A stretch of DNA of 64,000 nt from Falsiroseomonas frigidaquae (GCF_012163145.1 NZ_JAAVTX010000006.1:62001-126000); one strand, 5' to 3'. Counted from the first letter of the stretch, positions 25,989 to 35,620 are shown. Numbers and translations: made by a program. Notes: a model not told the origin generated them from the letters alone.

Positions 25989-26933
25989 TCAGCTGGTCGG
26001 CGACCCCTCGCCGGCCCGCACGACCTTCTTCTCCGGAAGCGGAATCCATTCCGTCTCGCCGGGGACAGGCGTGCCGAAGCGGTCCCGCGCCCAATCCGCC
26101 TTGGCCTGTTCGATCCTTTCGCGGGAGGAACTCACAAAATTCCAGAACAGGTAGCGCGGGCCGTCCATGACGGCGCCGCCCAGCAGCAGCAGACGCGCGC
26201 CCAGCGGCCCGGCCTTCAGGGACATGCGATCCCCGGCGCGGAACACCAGCATCCGCCCGGCGTCGAACACCTGGCCGGCCACTTCGACGCTGCCGGAGAA
26301 GACGTAGGCGCCGCGTTCCTCCTGCTGGTCCGGCAGCGGCACCTGCGCGCCAGGCGCCAGCACGGCATCGGCGTAGAACAGCTCCATCGGCGTGCTGACG
26401 GGGGAAGCGAGGCCCCAGGCATTGCCCGCCACCAGCCGCAGCTTCACCCCCTCCGCATCCAGGGTCGGCAGCTGCGCCGCGCCATGGTGGACGAAGGCGG
26501 GCGCCGTCTCCTCATGCGGTTTCGGCAGCGCCACCCAGGACTGGATGCCCGACAGGCGATGCGGCGCGGCACGGCGCTGCGTGGCGGTGCGCTCGGAATG
26601 AACGATGCCCTGCCCGGCCGTCATCCAGTTCACGTCGCCGGGCGCGATCGGCAGCTCGGTGCCCAGGCTGTCGCGGTGCAGGATCTCGCCCTCGAACAGA
26701 TAGGTCACGGTGGACAGGCCGATATGCGGGTGCGGCCGGACATCCACGCCTGTGCCGGTCAGGAACTCGCCTGGGCCCATCTGGTCGAAGAAGATGAAGG
26801 GGCCGACCATCTGGCGTTCCTTGGCCGGCAAGGCGCGCCGCACCTCGAAGCCGCCAATGTCGTGGGTGCGCGGCAGGATGACGGTCTCGAGGCCGGGCGG
26901 CAGCGGGTTGGTCGGGTCAATGAGGGTGGACAT
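25989..26933 (-). CDS. Pirin-family protein
   Basis: A 314-residue bicupin. The N-terminal cupin keeps the metal ligands: RPHPHIGLSTVTYLFEG (two His) and GQGIVHSER (His and Glu). The second cupin ends in RLLLLGGAVMDGPRYLFWNF, characteristic of the Pirin_C domain. Bacterial pirins have been linked to quercetinase activity and to interaction with pyruvate metabolism, neither of which can be told from sequence. It converges on the sugar isomerase-like gene. Confidence 0.93.
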   Translation of the reverse strand: MSTLIDPTNPLPPGLETVILPRTHDIGGFEVRRALPAKERQMVGPFIFFDQMGPGEFLTGTGVDVRPHPHIGLSTVTYLFEGEILHRDSLGTELPIAPGDVNWMTAGQGIVHSERTATQRRAAPHRLSGIQSWVALPKPHEETAPAFVHHGAAQLPTLDAEGVKLRLVAGNAWGLASPVSTPMELFYADAVLAPGAQVPLPDQQEERGAYVFSGSVEVAGQVFDAGRMLVFRAGDRMSLKAGPLGARLLLLGGAVMDGPRYLFWNFVSSSRERIEQAKADWARDRFGTPVPGETEWIPLPEKKVVRAGEGSPTS

Positions 26934-27015
26934 GGTGCGCGTTCTCCCTGCGGGTCAGGCCATCAGATGGACCAGCACGGCCGTCCGGAGGAATCATCAC
27001 ATGGTATGAAGCCCA

Positions 27016-27549
27016 TCAGCCTGCCGTATAGGCGATCGCCACCACCTCGATCTCCTCCGCCCCCGCCGGCGTCCGCAGCTTCCGCGTATCGCCGACCCGC
27101 GCGCCGAGCAGCGCGCGCGCCACCGGCGCGACCCAGGAGATGCGGCCGGCGGCGCTGTCGGCCTCATCGACGCCAACGATGGTGATGGTCACTTCGGCAT
27201 CGTCGGAGGCGCGGGCATAGGTGACGGTCGCGCCGAAGAACACCTGGTCCCGCCGGGTCTGCGCCGCCGGGTCCACCACCTGCACCCGTTCCAGCCGCTT
27301 GCGGAGGAATCGCACCCGGCCGTCGATCTGCCGCAGTCGGCGCTTGCCATACTGGTAGTCGGCGTTCTCGGACCGGTCGCCGAGGCCGGCGGCCCAGGAG
27401 ACGATTTCGACCACCTGCGGCCGTTCGTCGTCCCAGAGCTTCCGCAACTCGGCGCGCAGCGCGTCATGGCCCGCGGGGGTCATGTAGAAGGGCGTGCCGG
27501 GGGGCAGGCCGGGCGGGCCGTCCTCCCCCTCATCCTCCTCCTCAGCCAA
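27016..27549 (-). CDS. greB: Transcript cleavage factor GreB
   Basis: A 177-residue Gre factor that rescues backtracked RNA polymerase by stimulating RNA cleavage. The N-terminal coiled coil carries the acidic tip in GLGDRSENADYQYGKRRLRQ, the GreB form of the signature, followed by IDGRVRFLRKRLERVQVVDP. The C-terminal FKBP-like domain ends the protein. An acidic 17-residue N-terminal extension precedes the fold. It overlaps the upstream phosphatase gene by 8 bp. Confidence 0.93.
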   Translation of the reverse strand: MAEEEDEGEDGPPGLPPGTPFYMTPAGHDALRAELRKLWDDERPQVVEIVSWAAGLGDRSENADYQYGKRRLRQIDGRVRFLRKRLERVQVVDPAAQTRRDQVFFGATVTYARASDDAEVTITIVGVDEADSAAGRISWVAPVARALLGARVGDTRKLRTPAGAEEIEVVAIAYTAG

Positions 27550-28372
27550 GCAATGCGTTCCGCGCTTCCTGCCAGGAGGCCTTGTCCGGCGCGCAGATCA
27601 GGCCGCCGGTCACATGCTCCCCGGCCAGGTATTCACTGCCGTCGAAGCGGGCCGAGTAGCCGCCGGCCTCCCGGTGCAGCAGCCAGCCGGGCGCGTGGTC
27701 CCAGGGCATCAGCTTGTTGTAGAACAGCAGATGCGCGTGGCCGCTGGCCGCCAGCCGGTATTCATGCGCGGCGCAGCGGTAGTTCAGCGTCGCCGCCAGC
27801 CGCGGCAGGCGCCCCGCCACCAGCGATTTCTGCGGCTCCGGCAGCCAGCCCCAGGACACCGCGCCGACCATGCGGCCGACCGGCACCGGCTCCGCCACGC
27901 GGAGGTCGGCGAAGCGGTGGCCCTCGGCATCCTCGAACCAGGCCCCCTCCCCGCGCAGCGCCACCGCGGTGTCGTCGCCCAGCGGGTCGTGGATCCAGCC
28001 GCCGACCACCTCACCCTTGATGAAGGCCGCGGCCATGCAGCCGAACAGCGGCATGCCGGCGGCGAAATTCGCGGTGCCGTCCACCGGGTCCACCACGAAG
28101 GCGAGGTCCGCATCCTTCAGCTTCGACAGCAGCGAGGCATCGGCCGCCGTTGCTTCCTCCCCCACCACCACGCAGCCGGGAAAGCGCGCGCGCAAGGCCG
28201 CCTCGATCATGCGTTCGGCCGCCTCATCGGCCTCCGTCACCAGGTCGAGCGGGCTGGATTTGGTGCGGACATCGCCGGCAGCCAGGCGCCGGAAGCGCGG
28301 CAGGATCTCCGCCTTGGTCGCGTCGCGCAGCAGCGCGGCAACGTCGCGTGCCGCCTTGGTATCGAAGCGCAT
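27542..28372 (-). CDS. Inositol monophosphatase-family enzyme
   Basis: A 276-residue lithium-sensitive-phosphatase-fold enzyme. Metal ligands appear as VVGEEATA (Glu), FVVDPVDGTANFAAG (D-P-x-D-G-T) and PWDHAPGWLLHREAGG (Asp). Relatives hydrolyse inositol-1-phosphate, histidinol phosphate (HisN) or 3'-phosphoadenosine phosphate. The motif set does not discriminate among them. A HisN role is possible but has no neighbour support. Its ATG overlaps the hflX stop. Confidence 0.9.
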   Translation of the reverse strand: MRFDTKAARDVAALLRDATKAEILPRFRRLAAGDVRTKSSPLDLVTEADEAAERMIEAALRARFPGCVVVGEEATAADASLLSKLKDADLAFVVDPVDGTANFAAGMPLFGCMAAAFIKGEVVGGWIHDPLGDDTAVALRGEGAWFEDAEGHRFADLRVAEPVPVGRMVGAVSWGWLPEPQKSLVAGRLPRLAATLNYRCAAHEYRLAASGHAHLLFYNKLMPWDHAPGWLLHREAGGYSARFDGSEYLAGEHVTGGLICAPDKASWQEARNALLG

Positions 28373-29694
28373 CAGTGTCCCCGCTGTTCGAATCGTGCCC
28401 GGTCGGCGGGGGTCAGGCGCACGGAGACGCGGATCGTGTCCTCCGTATCCTCGCGCGAAAGCACCTCGCCATGCTCATACAGCCAGGCGAGGCTGGCGCC
28501 ATCGGCCAGGGCGATGCGGTAGTCGGCGGTTTCCATCCCCGCCGTCATCCGCGCATCCAGCGCCTCCCGCAGCGCGTCCAGCCCGTCGCCAGTCAGCGCC
28601 GAGACGGCGATGGCGCCGGGGATCTCCGGCACCGAATCGACGCCGCCCATCAGGTCCGCCTTGTTCAGCACCTCGATGACGCGGCTGGGCCAGGCTTCAT
28701 CCATGGTGGCGTCCTCGCCCTGCGCCATCTCGGCCAGCACGCCCAGCACATCGGCGCGCTGCGCGGCGCTGTCGGGATGCGCGGCATCGCGGACATGCAG
28801 GATGATGTCGGCCGCCGCCACCTCCTCCAGCGTCGCCCGGAAGGCCTCGACCAGCTGCGTCGGCAGGTCGGAGATGAAGCCCACGGTATCGGACAGGATG
28901 ACGGTGCGGCCCGACGGCAGCTTGATCGCCCGCATGGTGGGGTCCAGCGTCGCGAACAACTGGTCCTGGGCGAAGACGCCGGCGCCGGTCAGCGCATTGA
29001 ACAGCGTGGACTTGCCCGCATTGGTGTAGCCGACCAGCGCCACCACCGGGTAGGGCACGCGCGCACGGGCGGACCGGTGCAGGCCGCGTGTGCGGCGCAC
29101 CTGCTCCAGTTCCTTCTTGAGGCGGACGATGCGCTCGTCGATCAGCCGCCGGTCGATCTCGATCTGCGATTCGCCCGGGCCACCGAGGAAGCCGAAGCCA
29201 CCGCGCTGCCGCTCCAGGTGGGTCCAGGACCGCACCAGGCGGGTGCGCTGGTAGGAGAGATGCGCGAGTTCGACCTGCAGCGCGCCTTCGCGGGTTCGAG
29301 CGCGTTCGCCGAAGATCTCCAGGATCAGGCCGGTCCGGTCGATCACCTTGGCGCCCCAGGCGCGCTCCAGGTTGCGCTGCTGCACCGGCGACAGCGCGGC
29401 ATCGACCACCACCACCGTCACGCCGTGGCGCTCGCATTCCTCATGCACCATCTCGACCTGCCCCTCGCCCAGCAGGGTCGAGGGCCGCGTCGCGCGCAGC
29501 GGGAAGATGGCGGAATGCACGATCGTCAGGCCGATGGAGGCGGTAAGCCCCACCGCCTCCGCCAGCTTGGCATCGGCCGCCCGGTTGGCGCTGGATTCGC
29601 CATGCGCCGAGACGCCGCGCAACCCGAAGCGGTCGAAGGGCAGGATCACGGCGGCCTTCACGGGGCCGCCGGCCGTCTCCTGCGGCCCGGTCAC
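28372..29694 (-). CDS. hflX: GTPase HflX
   Basis: A 440-residue ribosome-associated GTPase involved in splitting or rescuing stalled ribosomes. The N-terminal HflX domain has LLGEGQVEMVHEECE and GAKVIDRTGLILEIFGERAR, then the linker GGPGESQIEIDRRLI. The G domain shows G1 VGYTNAGKSTLFNAL, G3 LSDTVGFISDLP and G4 LNKADL. It lies directly downstream of hfq (7-bp gap), the conserved alphaproteobacterial order. Confidence 0.96.
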   Translation of the reverse strand: MTGPQETAGGPVKAAVILPFDRFGLRGVSAHGESSANRAADAKLAEAVGLTASIGLTIVHSAIFPLRATRPSTLLGEGQVEMVHEECERHGVTVVVVDAALSPVQQRNLERAWGAKVIDRTGLILEIFGERARTREGALQVELAHLSYQRTRLVRSWTHLERQRGGFGFLGGPGESQIEIDRRLIDERIVRLKKELEQVRRTRGLHRSARARVPYPVVALVGYTNAGKSTLFNALTGAGVFAQDQLFATLDPTMRAIKLPSGRTVILSDTVGFISDLPTQLVEAFRATLEEVAAADIILHVRDAAHPDSAAQRADVLGVLAEMAQGEDATMDEAWPSRVIEVLNKADLMGGVDSVPEIPGAIAVSALTGDGLDALREALDARMTAGMETADYRIALADGASLAWLYEHGEVLSREDTEDTIRVSVRLTPADRARFEQRGH

Positions 29695-29701
29695 ACCCGG
29701 C

Positions 29702-30049
29702 CTAGTCGCGCGATCCGACAGGATTCACCTCGCGGCCCAGCGTCAGCCGGCTTTCACGTACGGCCCCGGCAGCGCCCTCGGTGGCCTGGGCCGGCGGCGC
29801 AGCGCCCGCACCGGCGGCGGTGGCATCGAACAGCATGATCGGCGCGCCCGGCATCACGGTGCTGATGGCGTGCTTGTACACAAGCTGCGTGTGCCCATCG
29901 CGGCGGAGCAGGACGGAGAAGTTGTCGAACCAGGTGATGATGCCCTGCAGCTTCACGCCGTTCACCAGGAAGATCGTCACCGGAGTCTTGGATTTTCGAA
30001 CATGGTTCAGGAACACGTCCTGCACGTTCTGGGATTTCTCGGCGGCCAT
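29702..30049 (-). CDS. hfq: RNA chaperone Hfq
   Basis: A 115-residue Hfq that pairs small RNAs with mRNAs. The core begins [20 protein letters not shown], with Sm1 [19 protein letters not shown] and Sm2 [11 protein letters not shown]. The Sm2 YKHAIST block is essentially invariant in the family. A C-terminal tail of about 35 residues, rich in Ala and Gly and ending EVNPVGSRD, is longer than the roughly 80-residue rhizobial forms. The chosen ATG gives the canonical N-terminus. hfq-hflX is a likely operon. Confidence 0.97.
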   Translation of the reverse strand: MAAEKSQNVQDVFLNHVRKSKTPVTIFLVNGVKLQGIITWFDNFSVLLRRDGHTQLVYKHAISTVMPGAPIMLFDATAAGAGAAPPAQATEGAAGAVRESRLTLGREVNPVGSRD

Positions 30050-30194
30050 GGGGAGGAGATCCTTCTTCTTCTTGGCCGTTGATCGGCCGGATGCAGGCGG
30101 CGCGCCGGGTGACAGGTGGCATTGGACCACCATCAGCCACCAGGCGACGTCATCCGGCCCATGGCGTGAACCAGCGGCGCGGACGCCGCCAACA

Positions 30195-30857
30195 TCACTC
30201 GGCGACCCCTGCCCTGGCAAGGTGTTGCAACCCTGCCGCGAGCGCATGGCCGTCATCGAAAACCAGATCCGGCCGGGCTGCCGCGACGCCTCCATCATGC
30301 AGCGCCGGACCCAGCAGCACCGCGGTGCAGCCGGCGGCGCGGGCGGCATCCATGTCCAGCACCGTGTCGCCGATGTACCAGACCGCCGGGCCCGGCTGCA
30401 CGCCGCAGGCAGCCAGCGCCATGAGAATGGGCGCGGCGCTGGGCTTGTCGGCGCTGGCATCGCCGGCGCCGACCAGCGTGGCGAAATGACCGGCCCAGCC
30501 GAGATGCGCCGCTTCCGCCCGCAACAGCGGCCCCTGCTTGTTGGAGACGACGCCCTGCGGCCCGAGCGCACCCGCCGCCAGGATCGCCGATTCGGCCCCC
30601 GGCATCGGGTTCAACACATCCAGGTGACAGGACCGCACGGCGCCGTAGAAGATGTCCCGCGCCCTTTCCCATTCCGCGCCGAACATGCCTGGGAAGGTAT
30701 CCCGCAGCGATCCGCGGACATTGGCCAGCACCGTCTCCCGATTCCATGCCGGCATGGCAAATTCGGCGAAGGTCGCGTTCAGCCCATGCTGGATGGCGGC
30801 CCAGCCATCCACCAGCGTGTTGTCCCAGTCCCAGAGGATGCAGGCGGGCGGGGTCAT
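30195..30857 (-). CDS. HAD-family phosphatase, phosphoglycolate-phosphatase-like
   Basis: A 220-residue haloacid dehalogenase-fold hydrolase. Motif I is [12 protein letters not shown] (D-x-D-x-T), motif II is VVSNKQG, motif III is the Lys in [10 protein letters not shown], and motif IV is [13 protein letters not shown]. The helical cap between motifs I and II fits subclass I (Gph-like). The substrate is unknown. It overlaps the D-amino-acid transaminase gene by 4 bp, so both may respond to the ntr block upstream. Confidence 0.87.
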   Translation of the reverse strand: MTPPACILWDWDNTLVDGWAAIQHGLNATFAEFAMPAWNRETVLANVRGSLRDTFPGMFGAEWERARDIFYGAVRSCHLDVLNPMPGAESAILAAGALGPQGVVSNKQGPLLRAEAAHLGWAGHFATLVGAGDASADKPSAAPILMALAACGVQPGPAVWYIGDTVLDMDAARAAGCTAVLLGPALHDGGVAAARPDLVFDDGHALAAGLQHLARAGVAE

Positions 30858-31726
30858 GCCGCGTTCTTCACATCGCCCTTCACATGGCGGGCGAAGATGT
30901 CGAACAGCCGCCGCACCACCGGCCCGACCTTGCCATCGCCGACAGGCTGGCCATCGATCTTCGTGATGGGCTTCACGAAGGAGGTGGCGGAGGTGATGAA
31001 CGCCTCGCGCGCCCGCCGCATCTCCTCCAGCGAGAATTCCCGCTCGTCATATTCGATGCCCAGCGTGCGGAGTTCCGCCATCAGGGCGGCGCGGGTGCAG
31101 CCGGGCAGGATGACGTGGTCGAGGAAGCGGGTGCGGATGGCGCCGTTCTCATCCACGATCCAGAAGGTGGTCGCGGCCCCTTCGGTGACCATGCCGGTCG
31201 CCTCGTCGTACAGGATCGCCTCGATGGCGCCCTGCTCCCGCGCCTTCTGCCGGGCGAGGCAATTGGGCAGCAGGTTGACCGACTTGATGTCACGCCGCGC
31301 CCAGCGCAGATCCGGCAGGGTGATGCAGGCGGCCTGCCACTTGTCGACATCGGTGGGGTAGGCCGGCACGCGGCGGATGGTGACGACCAGCGCCGGCGGC
31401 ACCGGCTTCGCCGGGAAGGCATGGTCGCGGCGGGAGACGCCGCGCGTCACCTGCATGTAGAGCAGCCCCTCCCGCACCCGGTTCCGCTGCGCCACTTCCC
31501 GCAGCACCATCGACAGCGCGGCACGGGACATCGGCATGGGAAGCTGGATCTCGCCGAGGGAGCGTTCCAGCCGGGCCAGGTGCAGGCCCTCATCCACGTA
31601 GCGGCCGTCATGCAGGTGCACGACCTCATAGATGCCGTCGCCGAACTGGTAGCCACGATCCTCGATGTTCACCGAGGCTTCCGACTGCGGCAGGTAGCGA
31701 CCGTTCACATAGGCAATCTTGGACAT
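30854..31726 (-). CDS. D-amino-acid transaminase (class IV aminotransferase)
   Basis: A 290-residue PLP enzyme of fold type IV. NIEDRGYQFGDGIYEVVHLH is the D-alanine aminotransferase N-terminal motif. The PLP lysine is in ARRDIKSVNLLPNCLARQKA, and VTEGAATTFWIVDENG is the phosphate-binding region. The family interconverts D-alanine and D-glutamate with their keto acids, feeding peptidoglycan. Branched-chain or 4-amino-4-deoxychorismate relatives are less likely given the N-terminal motif. It lies downstream of ntrX, separated by a hairpin. Confidence 0.9.
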   Translation of the reverse strand: MSKIAYVNGRYLPQSEASVNIEDRGYQFGDGIYEVVHLHDGRYVDEGLHLARLERSLGEIQLPMPMSRAALSMVLREVAQRNRVREGLLYMQVTRGVSRRDHAFPAKPVPPALVVTIRRVPAYPTDVDKWQAACITLPDLRWARRDIKSVNLLPNCLARQKAREQGAIEAILYDEATGMVTEGAATTFWIVDENGAIRTRFLDHVILPGCTRAALMAELRTLGIEYDEREFSLEEMRRAREAFITSATSFVKPITKIDGQPVGDGKVGPVVRRLFDIFARHVKGDVKNAA

Positions 31727-31805
31727 CTTTGCTTTCCTCAGACGCCGGCGCAGCCTCCGGCCGCTTGGCTTTCGCGGCAGTGGCCGCGGCGGCCGTTCGG
31801 CCGCT

Positions 31806-31831
31806 CAGCCTGGGCGAAGTGGCCCAGGCTG
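31806..31831 (-). terminator. Hairpin between ntrX and the transaminase gene
   Basis: A perfect 10-bp stem (31806-31815 with 31822-31831, 6-base loop) lies in the 141-bp gap downstream of ntrX. No U-tract follows on the minus strand. It may terminate or attenuate transcription leaving the ntr genes. Confidence 0.5.
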
Positions 31832-31867
31832 CAGGTTGCGATGATCTTCGTCTCGTGGCCGGTCTGG

Positions 31868-33280
31868 CTAGCCCCCTGCCGCGGCGGCCGGCGTGCGATC
31901 ATCCGCATGCACGTTCAGGAACTTCAGCTTCCGGTGCAATGCGCTGCGCTCCATCCCCACGAAGGCCGCCGTGCGGCTGATGTTGCCGCCGAAGCGCAGA
32001 AGCTGCGCCTCCAGATATTGCCGCTCGAACAATTCCCGCGCCTCGCGCAGCGGCAGCGTCATGATCTCCGAGGACCGGTCCAGCTTCAGCACGGCAGGGG
32101 CGGAGGCGCCGACCTGCGGCGGCAGCATGTCCGGGCGGATCGGCTCCCGCGCATCGCCCGGGGCCATGATCAGCAGCCAGTCGATCAGGTTGCGCAATTC
32201 GCGGACATTGCCCGGCCATTCATAGGCCTGCATCGCCGCCAGCGAATCCTCGGACAATTCGCGCGGCGCCATGCCGGAGGTTTCGCCCGAGCGCTTCATG
32301 AAATGCCGGGCCAGCGCCGGAATATCCTCCCGCCTTTCCCGCAGCGGCGGGATCCTCAACGGCACCACGGCCAGGCGGTAATACAGATCCTCCCGGAACC
32401 GTCCGCCGGCGATCTCGGCCTGCAGGTCGCGGTTCGTCGTCGCGATGACGCGAACATCCACCGTCACCCGCTGCGCCCCGCCGATACGGACGAAACCCTG
32501 TTCCTGCAGGGCGCGCACGATCTTGCCCTGGGTCTCCAGCGGCATGTCCGCCACCTCGTCCAGCAGCAGCGTGCCGCCATGGGCGCGTTCCAGCACGCCG
32601 GCCCGGCGCGGCTGTGCGGAGGGGTCGAGCCCGGCCTCGACGCCGAACAGCTCCTCCTCGAAACGGGACGGCGCCAGGGTCGCGCAGTTCAGCGCGACGA
32701 AGGGGCCATCGGCGCGGCGGGACCGGCTGTGCAGCATGCGCGCCGTCACCTCCTTGCCCGCGCCCGCCGGCCCGCTGATCAGCACGCGGGACCCGGTCGG
32801 CGCCACCCGGTCGATCGCCTGGCGAAGCTGCGTCACCGGGGCCGAAACCCCCACCAGCTCCGCCTCCGCCCCCGCCCGCAGCCGCAGCTCGCTATTCTCC
32901 CGCTGCAGGCGGGAGGCTTCGAGCGCGCGGGCGATGACCAGCAGCAGCCGGTCGGATTTGAACGGCTTCTCGATGAAGTCGTAGGCGCCGTTCTGGATTG
33001 CCTGCACGGCGGTCTCGATGGTGCCGTGGCCGGAGATCATCACGCAGGGAACCCGCGGCTCCTCGCCATGCAGCGCCGCCAGGATGCCCAACCCATCCAG
33101 CCGCGAATTCTGCAGCCAGATGTCGAGCACCACCAGCGACGGCCGCCGCGCCTTGAAGGCGGCGATCGCCTGGTCGGAATTCGCCGCCTGGCGCGTCTCA
33201 TAGCCCTCATCCGACAGGATGCCCTCGATGAGGGCCCGGATGTCCGGCTCATCGTCGACGATCAGGATTTCATGCGCCAT
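31868..33280 (-). CDS. ntrX: Two-component response regulator NtrX
   Basis: A 470-residue NtrC-family regulator, partner of NtrY. The receiver domain (1 to about 120) has ILIVDDEPDIRALIEG and the phosphoacceptor Asp in LVVLDIWLQ. The AAA+ domain has a Walker A-like SGPAGAGKEVTARML and Walker B GTLLLDEVADMP. The sigma54-contacting GAFTGA loop is absent: the equivalent position reads LFGVEAGLDPSAQPRRAGVL. The C-terminal Fis-type helix-turn-helix ends ISRTAAFVGMERSALHRKLK. Lack of GAFTGA suggests it does not activate sigma54 polymerase in the classical way, as described for other alphaproteobacterial NtrX. It starts 2 bp after ntrY. Confidence 0.94.
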   Translation of the reverse strand: MAHEILIVDDEPDIRALIEGILSDEGYETRQAANSDQAIAAFKARRPSLVVLDIWLQNSRLDGLGILAALHGEEPRVPCVMISGHGTIETAVQAIQNGAYDFIEKPFKSDRLLLVIARALEASRLQRENSELRLRAGAEAELVGVSAPVTQLRQAIDRVAPTGSRVLISGPAGAGKEVTARMLHSRSRRADGPFVALNCATLAPSRFEEELFGVEAGLDPSAQPRRAGVLERAHGGTLLLDEVADMPLETQGKIVRALQEQGFVRIGGAQRVTVDVRVIATTNRDLQAEIAGGRFREDLYYRLAVVPLRIPPLRERREDIPALARHFMKRSGETSGMAPRELSEDSLAAMQAYEWPGNVRELRNLIDWLLIMAPGDAREPIRPDMLPPQVGASAPAVLKLDRSSEIMTLPLREARELFERQYLEAQLLRFGGNISRTAAFVGMERSALHRKLKFLNVHADDRTPAAAAGG

Positions 33281-33282
33281 GG

Positions 33283-35571
33283 TCAGCCTGCCCCATCGCC
33301 GCGCCCAGTGATGCCCATGGGGTGGTGCCCCATGATCGGCGTTTCATCTGCCGCTCTTATCTGATGCGGGCCCGAGTCCCTGCCATCCCTCGGCGCTACC
33401 AGCGGAAGAATCAGCAGGGCGCGCGCGCCGGGCCCGTCGGGCCGGTCCATCAGGTCCAGGCGCCCGCCATGGTCCTCCATGATCTTCTTGACAATGGCAA
33501 GGCCAAGGCCGGTGCCTTTGGCCTTGTGTGTCACATAAGGTTCCGTGAGCCGCGCCCGTTCCTCGCCATCCGGCAGGCCGACGCCGTCATCCTCCACCAC
33601 CACCGCGAAACCTTCCGCCACGGGCTCGACCCGCAGGCCGATATGCCCCTTCTCGCCGGGCTCGCGCGGCACGGCGGCGACGGCATCGGCGGCGTTCTGC
33701 AGCAGGTTGGTCAATGCCTGGCCGATCAGCCGGCGATCCATCGGCAGCAGCGGCAGTTCCGCGGGGATCTTCGTCTCGTAGTGGATCTCGGGATGCGCGC
33801 CCTGCTGCAGCACCAGCGCCTCCCGCACCACCTGGTCGAGCCGGTCCGGCCTGATGACGGGCTGCGGCATGCGGGCAAAGGCCGAGAATTCATCGACCAT
33901 CCGGCCGATATCGCCCACCTGCCGCACGATCGTGTCGGTCAGCGTGCGGAAGGTCTCGGGGTCGCTGGCGATTTCCTTCAGGTATTTCCGTTTCAGCCGC
34001 TCGGCGGACAGCATGATGGGCGTCAGGGGGTTCTTGATCTCATGTGCGATGCGCCGGGCCACATCGGCCCAGGCGGCCTTGCGCTGGGCGGATTGCAACT
34101 CGGTTATGTCGTCGAAGGTGAGCACGAAGCCGGCGACGCGGCCGGGCTGGCCCTCGCTGCCGATGCGCGCGATCAGCATGCGGCGGTTGGCGGGCGGGCC
34201 GATCGGGATTTCGGCCGTGCGCACGCGCTCCGGCTGGTCCCGCGCCTCAGCCACCAGGGCGGCGAATTCCGGGGCGATTCCGGCCAGTGGCAGGCCGATG
34301 GCCGCATCCAGATCCACGCCGAGCAGCTCACTGGCGGTGCGATTCGGCAGGTTGATGCGGCCTTCCGCATCCAGCCCCACCACGCCGGCGGAAACGCCGG
34401 ATAAAACGGTTTCGGTAAAGCGCCGGCGCTCATCGATCTGCCGGTAGGCTTCCATCAGCTCGCCCCGCTGCGCCGACAACTGGCTGGTCATGCGGTTGAA
34501 GGCGCGCGACAGGCTGGCGAGTTCGTCGTCCTGCGTGCCTTCCTCCACCCGTGTGCCCAGATCGCCGGCCCGCACCCGTTCTGCGGCGGTGATCAGGCGG
34601 GAGATCGGGCGGGCCATCTGGTTGGCAAAGACCAGCCCCACCAGCACGGCGGCCAGCAGCACCAGCAGGGCGGCGCAGGCGAAGATCAGCGCGAAGGTGA
34701 TCTGCAGGCTGCCGCGGTTGCGGTCCAGCTGGTCATATTCCTGGAAGGCCAGCTCTGTGGTCCGCATATGGTCCAGCACGCTGCCATCCAGCGGCCGGCC
34801 GATCAGCAGCAGCAGGCCTGGCGGGATGTCGAGGCTGGTCACGGCGCGCACCCGCGCATCCGATTCGCCCGGCACCACAGCCACTTCCCCCTGCCGGACC
34901 TGTTCCAGCGCCCAGCCGGGCGGCGGCTCGATCATCGCGCCGGGGGTGAAGCCGGCGGCGGCCATGACGCGACCCAGCGTCGGCTCGAACACCACCGCCT
35001 CCGTCAGGCCGCGGATCGAGGTCTGGGTGGCCAGCAGTCGCTCGAAGGCCGGCATGTTGTCCGGCAGGAAGACCTGGGCGGCGCGGTTGAGGTCGGCGGC
35101 CATCGCCAGGGCATCGACCCGGATCTCGTCCCGGTGCTGGTCCATCCAGGCGCGGGACGCCACCAGCGAGGCTTCCAGCGTCGATCGCACCCGGTCGCTG
35201 AACCAGGCCTGGATGCCGAGATTGAAGAACACGGCGGCGAAGGCGGCGACGATCAGCGCCGGCACCACGGCGACGCCACCGAACAGCATCACCAGCCGCA
35301 CATGCAGCCGGGCGCCCGCGCTGCCCCGCCGCCGTTCCGCCCAGACCCGCACGAGGCGGGAGGCGAGCGAGGCGGCCAGCAGCAGCAGCACGCCGGCATT
35401 GCACAGCACCACGGCGACGATCTGCCCCGGGCTGGTCGGCCCGAAGGGGCTGCCGCCGGCCAGCAGCACGAAGGTGGCGATGCCCAGCAGAACGGCCGTC
35501 ATCGCCAGGCCAAGCGTCGTGGCCCGGCCGAAGAAGATGTCGCCGATACGCCGCCAGCCCACTGCCATCAT
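33283..35571 (-). CDS. ntrY: Sensor histidine kinase NtrY
   Basis: A 762-residue membrane kinase. The N-terminal region has several transmembrane segments within about residues 15-105 and an extracytoplasmic loop, then a further segment near 300-325 and a HAMP domain (ANQMARPISRLITAAERVRA). A PAS domain follows (FTETVLSGVSAGVVGLDAEG). The H-box is DVARRIAHEIKNPLTPIMLS, with ALTNLLQNAADAV (N-box), DDGVGLPDGEE (G1) and KGTGLGLAIVKKI (G2). It phosphorylates NtrX and is linked to nitrogen, redox or envelope signals in relatives. Confidence 0.94.
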   Translation of the reverse strand: MMAVGWRRIGDIFFGRATTLGLAMTAVLLGIATFVLLAGGSPFGPTSPGQIVAVVLCNAGVLLLLAASLASRLVRVWAERRRGSAGARLHVRLVMLFGGVAVVPALIVAAFAAVFFNLGIQAWFSDRVRSTLEASLVASRAWMDQHRDEIRVDALAMAADLNRAAQVFLPDNMPAFERLLATQTSIRGLTEAVVFEPTLGRVMAAAGFTPGAMIEPPPGWALEQVRQGEVAVVPGESDARVRAVTSLDIPPGLLLLIGRPLDGSVLDHMRTTELAFQEYDQLDRNRGSLQITFALIFACAALLVLLAAVLVGLVFANQMARPISRLITAAERVRAGDLGTRVEEGTQDDELASLSRAFNRMTSQLSAQRGELMEAYRQIDERRRFTETVLSGVSAGVVGLDAEGRINLPNRTASELLGVDLDAAIGLPLAGIAPEFAALVAEARDQPERVRTAEIPIGPPANRRMLIARIGSEGQPGRVAGFVLTFDDITELQSAQRKAAWADVARRIAHEIKNPLTPIMLSAERLKRKYLKEIASDPETFRTLTDTIVRQVGDIGRMVDEFSAFARMPQPVIRPDRLDQVVREALVLQQGAHPEIHYETKIPAELPLLPMDRRLIGQALTNLLQNAADAVAAVPREPGEKGHIGLRVEPVAEGFAVVVEDDGVGLPDGEERARLTEPYVTHKAKGTGLGLAIVKKIMEDHGGRLDLMDRPDGPGARALLILPLVAPRDGRDSGPHQIRAADETPIMGHHPMGITGRGDGAG

Positions 35572-35620
35572 GCCCGTTCGGATACGAGGCGCCGCTTATA
35601 GCGTGCTCCGCGGCAAAAGG

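Noticed and set aside
30746-33364. An 872-codon plus-strand frame opposite the transaminase and ntrX
   Set aside because: No recognisable motifs; the minus-strand genes have complete catalytic signatures.
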